A stretch of DNA of 64,000 bases from Dipteronia dyeriana. Its lineage: Eukaryota > Streptophyta > Magnoliopsida > Sapindales > Sapindaceae. How positions within the stretch are numbered: position 1 is the stretch's first letter; each line of letters begins with the position of its first letter. The translations under genes and the position numbers were made by a program. Positions 9,829 through 23,410 of the stretch are shown here, in pieces. The notes beneath the pieces were generated by a model, which was not told where the DNA came from, did not search any database, and saw only the letters and a list, made by a program, of their open reading frames with translations. Location of the stretch: NCBI GenBank assembly GCA_032871835.1, contig CM065301.1, positions 34,418,405-34,482,404 on the forward strand, in the 5' to 3' direction.

Positions 9829-12800
9829 CTGATGCCTCGGCCTGGCACCACCCCCTGCCAAGAAGAGTCTGTGTGTAAGAGCGTAGTTGCCATCCGGATA
9901 AAATTACCATGACATAGCTAGATAGCGCTCCTTATGCCTTGGTCAGGCTACGACCCCCAAGAAAGGTCTTAGTGTAAGAGCATAGTTGCCATCCAGGTCG
10001 AAATAAAAAGATATAGCTAGATAGCTCTTTTGATGCCTTGGTCGAGCTACGACCACCAAGAAGGGTCTGTGTGTAAGAGCATAAATTCCATCTAGTTCGA
10101 AATACCAGGATATAGCTAGATAGCGCTTCCGATGCCTTGGTCGTGCTACGACCCCTAAGAAAGGTCTGAGTGTAAGAGCATATTTGGCATCCGGATGAAA
10201 ATACCATAATATAGCTAGATAGCACTCCTGATGCCTTGGTTGGGCTACGACCCCCAAGAAGGATCCAAGTGTAAGAGCATAGTTGCCATCTGGATCTAAA
10301 TACCAGAATATAGCTAGATAGCTCTCCTGATGCCTTATTCGGGCTACGACCTTTAAGAAGGGTCTGAGTGTAAGAGCATAGTTGCAATCCGAATCAAATT
10401 ATCAGGATATAGCTAGATAGCACTCCTTATGCCTTGGTCAGGCTACGACCCTAAGAAGGGTCTCAGTGTAAGAGCATAGTTGCCATCCAGGTCGAATTAC
10501 TAGGATATAGCTAGATAGCGCTCTTGATGCCTTGGTTGGTCTATGACCCCCTAGAAGGGTCTGAGTGTAGGAGCATAGTTGCCATCCAGATTAAAATACC
10601 ATGATATGGCTAGATAGCGCTTCAAATGCCTTGGTCGGGCTACGACCCCTAAGAAGGATCCAAATGTAGGAGCATAGTTTCCATCCAGATCAAATTACCA
10701 GGATATAGCTAGATAACGCTCCTTATGCCTTGGTTAGGCTACGACCCCCAAGAAGGGTCTTAGTGTAACAGCATATTTGCCATCCAGGTCGAAATACCAG
10801 TATATAGCTAGATAGCTCTACTGATGCCTTGGTCAGGCTAAGACTCGCAAGAAGGGTCTGAGTTTAAGAGCATAGTTGCCATCTCGATCAAAATACCATA
10901 ATATAGCTAGATAGCACTCCTTATACCTTGGTCGGGCAACGACCCTCAAGAAGAGTCTGAGTGTAATAGCATAGTTACCATACGGATCTAAATACCAGGA
11001 TATAGCAAGATAGAGCTCCTAATGCCTTGGTCGGGCTACAACCCCTAATAAGAGTTTTAGTGTAAGAGCATAGTTGCCATCCGGATCAAAATACCAGGAT
11101 ATAGCTATATAGCGCTCCTAATGCCTTGGTCGGCTATGACCCCTAAGAAGGGTCTGAGTGTAAAAGCATAGTTGCCATCCAGATCAAATTACCAGGATAT
11201 AGCTAGATAGCGCTCCTTATGCATTGGTCAGGCTACGACCCCCAAGAAGGGACTCAGTGTAAGAGTATAGTTGCCATCCAGATCAAAATACTAGGAAACA
11301 GCTAGATAGCGCTCCAGATGCCTTGGTCGGGCTACGACCCCCAAGAGGGGTCTGAGTGCAAGAGCATAGATTCCATCAGGATCTAAATACCCGGATGGAG
11401 CTTGATAGGACTTCTGATTCCTTGGTAGATCTAGGACCCCCTAGAAGGGTCTTATTGTAAGAGCATAGTTGCCATCCGAATTAAAATACCACGATATAGC
11501 TAGATAGCGCTCCTGATTCCTTGGTCAGGCTACGACATTCAATAAGGATCCAAGTGTAGAAGCATAGTTACCATCCGGATCAAAATACCAGGATATAGCT
11601 AAATAGCGCTCCTGATGACTTGGTCAGGCTACGACCCTCAATAAGGATCCAAGTGTAGGAGCATAGTTGCCATCCGGATCTAAATACCAGGGTATAGCTA
11701 GATAGCGCTCCTGATGCCTTGGTCAGGCTACGAACCCTAAGAAGGGTCTGAGTGTAAGAGCATAGTTGCCATCTGGATTAAATTACCAGGATATAGCTAG
11801 ATAGCGCTCCTTGTGCCTTGGTCAGGCTACGACCCCAAGAAGGGTCTCAGTGGTAGAGCATAGTTGCCAGCCAGGTCGAAATACTAAGATATAGCTAGAT
11901 AGCGCTCATGATGCCTTGGTTGGTCTACGACCCCCTAGAAGGGTAATTGCCATCCGTATTAAAATACCAGGATATAACTAGATAGCGCTTCTGATGCCTT
12001 GGTCGGGCTACAACCCCTAAAAAAGGGCTAAGTGTAAGAGAATAGTTCCCATCTAGATCAAAATACCAGGATACAGCTACATAGCGTTCCTGATGCCTTG
12101 GTGGGGTACGACCCCCAAGAAAGGTCTGAGTGTAAGAGCGTAGTTGCCATCCGGATCAAAATACCAGGATATAGCTAGATAGCGTTCTCAATGCCTTTGT
12201 CGGGCTACGACCCCCAAGATGGATTCGAGAGTAATAACATAGTTTCCATCCATATCAAAATACTAGGAAAAAGCTAGATAGTGCTCCTGATGCCTTGGTC
12301 AGGCTACGACTCCCAAAAGGGGTCTTATTGCAAGAGCTTAGTTTCCATCCGGATCAAAATACAAGGATAGAGTTAGATATCGCTCCATATGCCTTGGTCA
12401 GTCTATGACACCCTAGAAGGGTCTGACTATAAGAGTATAGTTGCCATCCCTATTAAAATACCAGGATATAGCTAGATATTGCTCCTTATGCCTTGGTCGG
12501 GCTACGACCCCCAATTAGGGTCTAAGTGAAAGAGCATAGTTTCCATCTAGATCGAGATTCCAAGATATAGCTAGATAGCGCTTGATGCTTGGTCGGTCCA
12601 CTATCCCCAAGAAGGATTCGAGTGTAAGAGCATAGTTTCCATCTGGATCAAAATACTATGAAATAGCTAGATAGCGCTCCTGATGCCTTGGTCGGTCTAC
12701 TACTCCCAAGAGGTGTCTGAAAGTAAGAGCATAGTTGACATCTGAATCGAAATACCATGATAGAGCTAGATAGCGCTATTGATGCCTTGGTCAATCTACT

Positions 12801-13739
12801 CTGACTGTAAGAGCATAGATGCCATCCGGATCAAAATACCAGGATATAGCAAGATAGCACTCCTGATGCCTAAGTCGGGCTACGACCCCCAAGAAGGGTC
12901 TGAGTGTAAGAGCAATGTTGCCATCCTGATCAAATTACCTGGATATAGCTAGATAACGCTCTTTATGCCTTTTTTGGGCTACGACACCCAAGAAGGGTCT
13001 AAGTGTAAGAGCATAGTTGCCATCCAGGTCGGAATATCAGGAAAATGCTAGATAGCTCTCCTGATGCCTTGGTTGGGCTATGATCCCCAACAAGGGTCTG
13101 AGTGTAAGAGCTTCGTTTCCATCCGGATCAAAATGCCATGATATAGCTAGATAGCTTTCCTGATGCCTTGGTCAGGCTACAACCCCAAGAAGGGCCTGAG
13201 TGTAAGAGCATAGTTGCCATTCGGATCAAAATACCATAATATAGCAAGATAGTGCTCTTGATGCCTTGGTCGAGCTACGACCCCCAAGAAAGATCCAAGT
13301 GTAAGATCATAGTTGACATCCGGATCAAAATACTAGGATATAGCTAGATAGCGCTCTTGATGCCTTGGTCGGTCTACTACTCTCACGAAGGATTCGAGTG
13401 CAAGAGCATAGTTTCCATCTAGATCAAAATACTAGGAAATAGCTAGATAGCACTCTTGATGCTTTGGTCGGGCTACGACAAAAGAGAGGGGTCTGACTAT
13501 GAGAGCATAGTTGTCATCCAGGTATAAATACCAGGATATAGCTACATAGCTCTCCTGATGCCTTGGCCGGGTTACAACCCCCAAAAAGGGTCTGAGTGTA
13601 AGAGCATAGTTGCCAACCGTATCAAAATACCATGATATAGCTAGATAGCGCTCCTGATGCCTTAGTCAGGTTACGACCCTCAAGGAGGGACTAAGTGTAA
13701 GAGCATCGATGCCATCCAGATCAAAATACCAGGATATAG

Positions 13740-14730
13740 CTAGATAGAGCTTCATATAAGTTGATCGGGCTACTTTTCCCAAGAAGGATCCGTGTGTAAG
13801 AGCGTACTTGCCATCCTGATCAAAATACTAGGATATAGCTAGATAGCGCGCTTGATGCCTTGGTCTGGCTACGACCCTTAAGAGGGGTCTGAGTGTAAGA
13901 ACATAGTTGCCATCTGGATCAAAATACCAAGATATAGCTAGATAGCACTCATGATGCCTTTATCGGTCTACGACCTAGAAGGGTCTGAGTGTAAAAGCAT
14001 AGTTGTCATCCATATTAAAATACCAGGATATAGTTAGATAGCGCTTCTAATGCCTTGGTCGGGCTACGATCCCGAAGAAGGGTCTAAGTGTAAGAGCATA
14101 GTTGCCATCCGGATAAAAATACCATGATATAGCTAGATAGCGCTCATGATGCCTAAGTCAGGCTACGACCCTCAATAAGGGTATGAGTGTAAGAGCATCG
14201 ATGCCATCCGGATCAAAATACCAGGATATAGCTAGATAGCGATTCTGATGCGTTGATCGGGCTACAACCCCTAAGAAGGATCTGTGTGTAAGAGCATACT
14301 TTCCATCCGGATTAAAATTTTAGGATATAGCTAGATAGTGCTCCTGATGCCTTGGTCGGGCTACGACCCTTATGAGGGGTCTGAGTGTAAGAACATAGTT
14401 GCCATCGGGATCAAAATAACAGGATAAAGCTAGATAGCGCTAATGATGCCTTGGTCTGTCTACGACCCCCTAGAAGGGTCTGAGTGTAAAAGCATAGTTG
14501 TCATCCATATTAAAATACCAGGATATAGTTTGTTAGCGCTCCTAATGCCTTGGTCGGGCTACGATCCCGAAGAAGGGTTTAAGTGTAAGAGCATAGTTTC
14601 CATCTAGATCGAAATACAAGGATATAGCTAGATAGCGCTCCTGATGCCATGGTCGGGCTAGGAACCCCAAGAAGGGTCGAGGTGTAAGAGCATAGTTGCC
14701 ATCAGGGTCGAAATACCTGGATATAGCTAG
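13740..14730 (+). repeat. Higher-order repeat: five-monomer unit (495 bp) in two copies
   Basis: The variant run GTTGTCATCCATATTAAAAT is at 14002 and again at 14497, 495 bp apart. The neighbouring GATCGGGCTAC...AAGGATC variants near 13754 and 14248 keep nearly the same spacing. Outer edges are approximate. Confidence 0.65.
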
Positions 14731-15149
14731 ATAGCTCTCCTGATGCCTTGGTTGGTCTACGACCCCCTGGAAGGGTATGAGTGTAAGAGAATAGTTTCCA
14801 TCTAGATTAAATTACCAGGATATAGTTAGATAGCGCTCCTAATGCCTTGGTCGGGCTACGATCCCCAAGAAGGTCTAAGTGTAAGAGCATAGTTGCCATT
14901 TAGATCGAAATACATGGACATTGCTAGATAACGCTCCAGATGCCTAGGTCGGGCTACGATCTCAAGAAGAGTCTAAGTGTAAGAGCATAGTTGCCGTCCA
15001 TATTGAAATACCAGGATATAGATAGATAGTGCTCCTTATGCCTTGGTCTGGCTACGACCCCCAAGAAGGTCTGAGGGTAGGAGCGTAGATGCCATCCGGA
15101 TCAAAATACCATGATATAGATAGATAGAGCTCCTGATGACTTGGTCAGG

Positions 15150-16140
15150 CTACGACCCCTAAAAAGGTTCTAAGTTTAAGAGCACAGTTGCCATCCCGAT
15201 TGAAATACCAGGATGTAGCCAGACAGCGCTCTTGATGCCTTAGTCTTGGAATGACCCCCAAGAAGGGTACGAGTGTAAGAGCAAAGTTGCCATTCGGATC
15301 AAAATATAGGGATATAGCTAGATTGTGCTCTTGATGCCTTGGTAAGGCTACAACTCCCAAGAAGGATCTGAGTGTAAGAGCATAATTGCCATCCGGATAA
15401 AAATACTAGGATATAGCTTTATAACGCTCATGATGCCTTGTTAGGGCTACGAACCCGAAGAGGGGTCTAAGTGTAAGAAAATAGTTGCCATCCGGATCAA
15501 AATACCAGGATATAGCTAGATAGCGCTTCTGATGCCTTGGTCAGGCTACGACCCCTAGGAAGGGTGTGAGTGTAAGAGCATAGTTGCCATCCGGGTCAAA
15601 TTACCAGGATATAGCTAGAAAGAGCTCCTTATGCCTTGGTCTGGCTACGAACCCCAAGAAAGGTCTAAGTGTAAGAGCATAGTTGCCATCCAGGTCGAAA
15701 TACCAGGATATAGCTAGATAGCTCTTCTGATGCCTTGGTCGAGCTACGACCCCCAAGAAGGGTATGAGTGTAAGAGCAAAGTTGCCATTCGGATCAAAAT
15801 ATAGGGATATAGCTAGATAGTGCTCTTGATGCCTTGGTAGGGCTACAACCCCCAAGAAGGATCTGAGTGTAAGAGCATAATTGCCATCCGGATAAAAATA
15901 CTAGGAAATAGCTATATAGCGCTCATGATGCCTTGTTAGGGCTACGACCCCGAAGAGGGGTCTAAGTCTAAGGACATAGTTACCATCCGGATCAAAATAC
16001 CAGGATATAGCTAGATAGCGCTTCTGATGCCTTGGTCAGGCTACGACCCCTAGGAAGGGTCTGAGTGTAAGAGCATAGTTGCCATCCGGGTCAAATTACC
16101 AGGATATAGCTAGAAAGCGCTCCTTATGCCTTGGTCTGGC
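15150..16140 (+). repeat. Higher-order repeat: five-monomer unit (495 bp) in two copies
   Basis: GCAAAGTTGCCATTCGGATC with the rare ATATAGGGATATAG variant occurs at 15281 and 15776. The following monomers (CTTGTTAGGGCTACGA, CCTAGGAAGGGTGTGAG) repeat in the same order, so the unit is exactly five monomers. Confidence 0.75.
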
Positions 16141-19100
16141 TACGACCCCCAAGGAAGGTCTAAGTGTAAGAGCATAGTTGCCATCCAGGTCGAAATACCA
16201 GGATATATCTAGATAGCTCTTCTGATGCCTTGGTCGAGCTACGACCCCTAAGAAGGGTGTGAGTGTAAGAGCATAGTTGCCATCCGGATCAAAATAAAAT
16301 TATATAGCTAGATAGAGCTTCTCATGCCTTGGTTAGGCTACGATCCCCAAAAAGGGTTTAAGTGTAAGAGCATAGTTTCCATCCCGATCGAAATACCAGG
16401 ATATAGCTAGACAGCGCTCCTGATGCCTTGGTCTGGCTACAACCCCTAAGAAGGGTCTGAGTGTAAGAGCAAAGTTGCCATCCAGATCAAAATACCAGTA
16501 TATATAGCTAGATAGTGCTCTTGATGCCTTGGTCAGGCTACGACCCCCAAGAAGGTTCCGAGTGTAAGAGCATAGTTGCCATCTGGATATAAATACTATG
16601 ATATAGCGAGATAGCGCTCCTGATGCCTTGGTCAGGCAACGACACCGAAGAAGGGTCTGACTGTAAGAGCATAGTTGCCATCTGGATTAAAATACCAGGA
16701 TATAGCAAGATAGCGCTTCTGATACGTTTGTTGGGCTACGACCCCCAAGAAGGATCCATGTGTAAGAGCATCCTTGCCATCCTGATTAAAATACTAGGAT
16801 ATTGCTGGATAGCGCTCCTGATGCCTTGGTCGTGCTACGACCCTTATGAGGGGTCTAAGCGTATGAACATAGTTTCCGTCCAGATCAAAATACCAGGATA
16901 TTGCTAAAAAGCGCTTATGATGCCTCTGTCGGTCTACCACCCCCTAGAAAGGTCCGAGTGTAAGAGCATAGTTGCCATCCTCATTATAATACCTGGATAT
17001 AGTTAGATAGAGCTCCTAATGCCTTGGTCGGGCTACAATCCTAAGAAAGGTCTGAGTTTAGGAGCATAGTTGCCATCCGGATCAAAATATCATGATCTAG
17101 CTAGATAGTGCTCTTGATGCCTTGGTCAGGCTACGACATCCAAAACGGGTCTAAGTGTATGAGCATAGTTGCCATCCCGTTTGAAATACCAAGATATAGC
17201 CAGACAGCGCTCTTGATGCCTTGGTCTGGCTACGATCCCCAAAAGATTACGAGTGTAAGAGCAAAGTTGCCATTCGGATCAAAATACAGGGATATTGCTA
17301 GATAGCGCTCTTGATGCCTTAGTCGGGCAACGACCCCTAAGAAGGATCCTAGTGTAAGAGCGGAGTTTCCATCCTAATAAAAATACTGTGATATAGCTAT
17401 ATAGCGCTCCATATGTCTTGGTCAGGCTACGACCCCGAAGAGAGGTTTGAGTGTAAGAACATAGTTGCCATTCGGATCAAAATACCAGGATATATCCAGA
17501 TAGCGCTCCTGATGCCTTGGTCAGGCTACGACCTCTAAGAAGACTCTGAGTGTGTGAGCATAGTTGCCATCCGGATTAAATTACCAGGATATAGCTAGAT
17601 AGCGCTCCTTATGCCTTGGTCGGGCTAAGACTCTCAAGAAGGGTCTATGTGTAAGAGTATAGTTGCCATCCAGGTCAAAATACCAGGATATAGCTAGATA
17701 GCTCTCCTGATGCCTTAATCGGGCTATGACCCAAGAAGGGTCTAAGTGTAATAGCATAGTTGCCATCCGGATCAAAATCCCATGATATAGGCAGATAGAG
17801 CATCTAATGCCTTGGTTAGGCTACGACCCCCAAAAAGGGTCTAAGTGTAAGAGCATAATTGCCGTCCAGATCGAAATACCAGGATACAGCTAGACAGCGC
17901 TCCTGATGCCTTGGTTTGGCTACGACAACCAAGAAGGGTCTGAGTGTAAGAGAAAAGTTGTCATTCGGATCAAAATACTAGTTTATAGCTAGATAGTGCT
18001 CTTGATGCCTTGGTCAGGTTACGACCCCCAAAAAGGTTACGAGTGTAAGAGCATAGTTGCCATTTGGATAAAATACTAGGATATAGCTAGATAGAACTCT
18101 ATATGCCTTGGTCAGGCTACGACCCCCAAGAAGGGTCTAACCGTAAGAGCATAATTTCCATCCAGATCAAAATACCAGGATACAGCTAGATAGCGTTGCT
18201 GATGCCTTGGCCTGGCTACGACCCCTAAGATGGGTCTGAGTGTACGAGCGTAGTTTCCATCCGGATCAAATTACCAGGACATAGCTAGATAGCGCTCATT
18301 ATGCCTTGGTTGGGCTACGACCTCTAAAATGGGTCTAAGTGTAAGAGCATAATTTCCATCCATATCGAAAGACCAGGATATAGCTATATAGCGCTCCTAA
18401 TTCCATGGTCGGGCTACGACCCTAAAGAAGGGTCTGAGTGTAAGAGCATAGTTTCCATTCGGATCAAAATACTAGGATATATCTAGATAGTTCTCTTGAT
18501 GCATTGGTTGGGCTACGACCCCCAAAAGGATCAGAGTGTAAGAGCATAGTTATCATCCGGATCAAAATACTAGGATATAGCTAGATAGCGCTCCTGATGC
18601 CTTGGGCAGGCTACGACCCACAAGAATGGTCTATGTGTAAGAGCATTGTTGCCATTCGGATCAAAATACCAGGATATAACTATATAGCGCTCCTGATGCC
18701 TTGGTCCGGCTACTACTAACAAGAAGAGTCTGAGTGTAAGAGCATAGTTGCCATCCGGATCAAAATACCAGTATATAGCTAGATAGTACACTTGATGCCT
18801 TGGTCAGGCTACGGCCCTCAAGAAGGTTCTGAGTGTAAGAGCATAGTTGCCATCCGGATAAAAATACTAGGATATAGCGAGATAGCACTCCTGTTGCCTT
18901 GGTCAGGCAACGACACTCAAGAAGGGTCTGACTGTAAAAGCATAGTTGCCATCCGGATTAAAAAAACCAGGATATAGCTAGATAGCGCTTCTGATGCGTT
19001 TGTTGGGCTACGACACCCAAGAAGGATCTATGTGTAAAAGCATACTTGCCATCCGGATCAAAATAGTAGGATATAGTTGGATAGCGCTCCTGATGCCTTG

Positions 19101-22100
19101 GTCGGGCTACGACCCTTAAGAAAGGTCTGAGTGTATGAACATAGTTGCCATCCGGATCAAAATACCAAGATATTGCAAGATAGCGCTTATGATGCCTCTG
19201 TCGGTCTACGACCTCCTAGAAAGGTCTGAGTGTAAAGGCATAGTTGCCATCCAGACTATAATACCATGATATAGTTAGATAGCTTTCCTAATGCATTAGT
19301 CGGGCTACGATCCCAAGAAAGGTCTGAGTTTAGGAGCATAGTTGCCATCCGGATCAAAATACCATGATATAGCTAGATAGAGCTAATAATGCCTTGGTCA
19401 GGCTACGACATCCAAAAAGGGTCTAAGTGTAAGAGCATAAGTGCCATCCCGATCGAAATACCAGGATTTAGCCAGACAACGCTCTTGATGCCTTGGTCTG
19501 GCTACAACCACCAAGAAGGGTACGAGCGTAAGAGCAATGTTACCATTCAGATCAAAATACAAGGATATAGCTAGAAAGTGCTCTTGATGCCTTGGTCGGG
19601 CTACGACCCCCAAGAAGGATCCTAGTGTAAGAGCATAGTTGTCATCCTAATAAAAATACTATGATATAGCTATATAGCGCTCCTGATGTCTTGGTCGGGC
19701 TACGACTCCGAAGAGAGGTCTGAGTGTAAGAACATAGTTGCCATCCGGATCAAAATACCAGGATATATCTAGATAGCGCTCCTGATGCTTTGGTCAGGCT
19801 ACGACCCATAGAAGACTATGAGTGTATGAGCATAGTTGCCATCCGGATCAAATTACCAGGATATAGGTAAATAGCGCTCTTTATGCCTTGGTCGGGCTAT
19901 GACTCCCAAGAAGGGTCTAAGTGTAAGAGTATAGTTGCCATCCATGTCGAAATACCAGGATATAGCTAGATAGCTCTCTTGATGCCTTGGTCGGGCTACG
20001 ACCCCCAAGAAGGGTCTGAGTGTAATAGCATAGTTGCCATCCGGATCAAAATACCATGATATAGCTAGAAAGAGCTTTTAATGCCTTGGTCAGGCTACGA
20101 CCCCCAAAAAGGGTCTAAGTGTAAGAGCATAGTTGCCAACCCGATCGAAATACCAGGATATAGCTAGACAGCGCTCCTAATGCCTTGGTTTGGCTACGAC
20201 CCCCAAGAAGGGTCTGAATGTAAGAGAAAAGTTGCCATTCGGATCAAAATACCAGGATATAGCTAGATAGTTCTCTTGATGCCTTGGTCAGGTTACGACC
20301 CCCAAAAAGGTTCTGAGTGTAAGAGCATAGTTGCCATCTGGATAAAATACTAGGATATAGCTAGATAGCACTCCTGATGCCTTGGTCGGGCTACGACCCC
20401 CAAGAAGGATCCGAGTGTAAGAGCATAGTTGCCATCCTAATTAAAAATACTATGATATAGCTATATAGCGCTCCTGATGTCTTGGTCGGGCTACAACCCT
20501 GAAGAGAGGTCTGAGTGTAAGAACATATTTACCATCCGGATTAAAATACCACGATATATCTAGATAGCGCTCCTAATGCCTTGGTCAGGCTACGACCCCT
20601 AAGAAGACTCTGAGTGTGTGAGCATAGTTGCCGTCCGTATCAAATTACCAGGATATAGCTAGATAGCGCTCCTTATGCCTTGGTCGGGCTATGACACCCA
20701 AGAAGGGTCTAAGTGTAAGAGCATAGTTACCATCCAGGTCGAAATACTAGGATATAGCTAGATAGCTCTCTTGATGCCTTGGTCAGGCTACGACCCCCAA
20801 GAAGGGTCTGAGTTTAATAGCATAGTTGCCATCCGGATCAAAATACCATGATATAGCTAGATAGAGCTTCTAATGCCTTGGTCAGGCTACGACCCCCAAA
20901 AAGGGTCTAAGTGTAAGAGCATAGTTGCCATCCCGATCGAAATACCAGGATACAGCTAGACAGCGCTCATGATGCCTTGGTTTGGCTACGACCCCCAAGA
21001 AGGGTGTGAGTGTAGAAGAAAAGTTGCCATTCGGATCAAAATACCAGGATATAGCTAGATAGTTCTCTTGATGCCTTAGTCAGGTTACGACCCCCAAAAA
21101 GGTTCCGAGTGTAAGAGCATAGTTGCCATCTGGATAAAATACTAGGATATAGCTAGATAGCACTCTTGATGCCTTGGTCAGACTACGACCCCCAAGAAGA
21201 GTTTGACTGTAAGAGCATAGTTGCCATCCGGATCAAAATACCAGGATATAGCTAGATAGCGCTCTAGATGCCTTGGTCGGGCTACGACCCCCAAGAAGGG
21301 TCTGACTGTACGAGCGTAGTTTCCACCCAGATCAAATTACCAGGACATAGCTAGATAGCGCTCCCTATGGCTTAGTCAGGCTATGACCCCCCAAAAGGGT
21401 CTAAGTGTAAGAGCATAGTTGCCATCCATATCGAAAGACCAGGATATAGCTAAATAGCGCTCGTAATGCCTTGGTCAGGCTACGACCCCCAAGTAGGGTC
21501 TGAGTGTAAGAGCATAGTTGCCATTCGGATCAAAATACCAGGATATAGCTAGATAGTTCTCTTGATGCCTTGGTCGGGCTACGACCCCCAAAAGGATCCC
21601 AGTGAAAGAGCATAGTTATCATCCGGATCAAAATACTAGGATATAGCTAGATAGCGCTCATGATGCCTTAGTCGGGCAACGACCCCCATGAAGGGTATGA
21701 GTGTAAGAGCATAGTTGCCATTCTGATCAAAATACAAGGATATAACTATATAGAGCTCCTGATGCCTTGGTCGGGATACTACCCCCAAGAAGGGTCTGAG
21801 TGTAAGAGCATAGTTGCCATTCGGATCAAAATACCAGGATATAGCTAGATAGTGCTCTTGATGCCTTGGTCTGTCTACGACCCCAAAGAAGGATTCGAGT
21901 GTAAGAGCATGGTTTCCATCCGGATCAAAATACTAAGAAATAGCTAGATAGCGCTCATGATGCCTTGTTCGGGCTACGACCCCCAACAGAGGTCTGAATG
22001 TAAGAGCATAGTTTCCATCCGGATCAAAATACCAGGATAGAGCTAAATAGCACTACTGATGCCTTGGTCGGTATACGACCCTCAAGAAGGGTATGAGTGT

Positions 22101-23410
22101 AAGAGCATAGTTGCCATCCGGATTAAAATATCATGATATAGCTAGATAGCGCTCCTAATGCCTTGGTCGGGCTACGACCCACAAGAAGGATCCGAGTGTA
22201 GAAGCGTAGTTTCCATCCATATCAAAATACCAGGATATAGCAAATAGCACTCATGATGCCTAAGTCGGGCTATGACCCCCAAGAAGAGACTGGGTGTAAG
22301 AGCATAGTTGCCATCCTGATCAAAATACCAGGATATAGCTAGATATTGCTCTTGATTCCTTGGTTAGGCTACGACCCCCAAGAAGGTTCCGAGTGTAAGA
22401 GCTTTGTTTCCATCCGGATAAAAATACTAGGATATAGCGAGATAGCGCTCCTGATGCATTGGTCGGGCAACGACACCAAAGAAGGGTCTGACTGTAAAAG
22501 CATAGTTGCCATCCGGATTAAAATACCTAGATATAGCTAGATAGCGCTTCTGATGCGTTTGTTGGGCTACGACCCCCAAGAAGGATCCATGTGTAAAAGC
22601 AAACTTGCCATCCGGATCAAAATACTAGGATATAGCTTGATAGTGCTCCTGATGCCTTGGTCAGGCTACGACCCTTAAGAGGGGTCTGAGTGTGTGAACA
22701 TAGTTGCCATCCGGATCAAAATACCAGGATATTTCTAGAAAGCGCTCATTATGCCTTTGTCAGTCTACGACCCACTAGAAGGGTCTGAGTGTAAGAGCAT
22801 AGTTACCATCCGGATTATAATAGCAGGATATAGTTAGATAGCGCTCCTAATGCCTTTGTCGGGCTACGATCCGAAGAAAGGTCTAAGTTTAGGAGCATAG
22901 TTAACATCCGGACCAAAATACCATGATATAGCTAGATAGAGCTCATGATGCCTAGGTCAAGCTACGACATCCAAAAGGGACTAAGTGTAAGAGCATAGTT
23001 ACCATCCCGATTGAAATACCAGGATATTGCCAGACAACGCTCTTGATGCCTTGGTCTAGCTACGACCACCAAGAAGGGTACGAGTGTAGGAACAAAGTTG
23101 CCATCTAGATCAAAATACAGGGATATAGATAGATAGTGCTCTTGATGCCTTAGTCGGGCTAAGACCCCCAAGAAGGATCTGAGTGTAAGAGCATAGTTGC
23201 CATCCTAATAAAAATACTAGGATATAGCTACATAGCACTCCTGATGTCTTGGTCGGGCTACGACCACGAAGAGAGGTCAGAGTGTAAGAACATAGTTTCC
23301 ATCCGGATCAATATACCAGGATATATCTAGATAGCACTCCAGATGCCTTGGTCAGGCTACGACCCCCAAGAAGTCTCTGAGTGTATGAGCATAGTTGCCA
23401 TCCGTATCAA

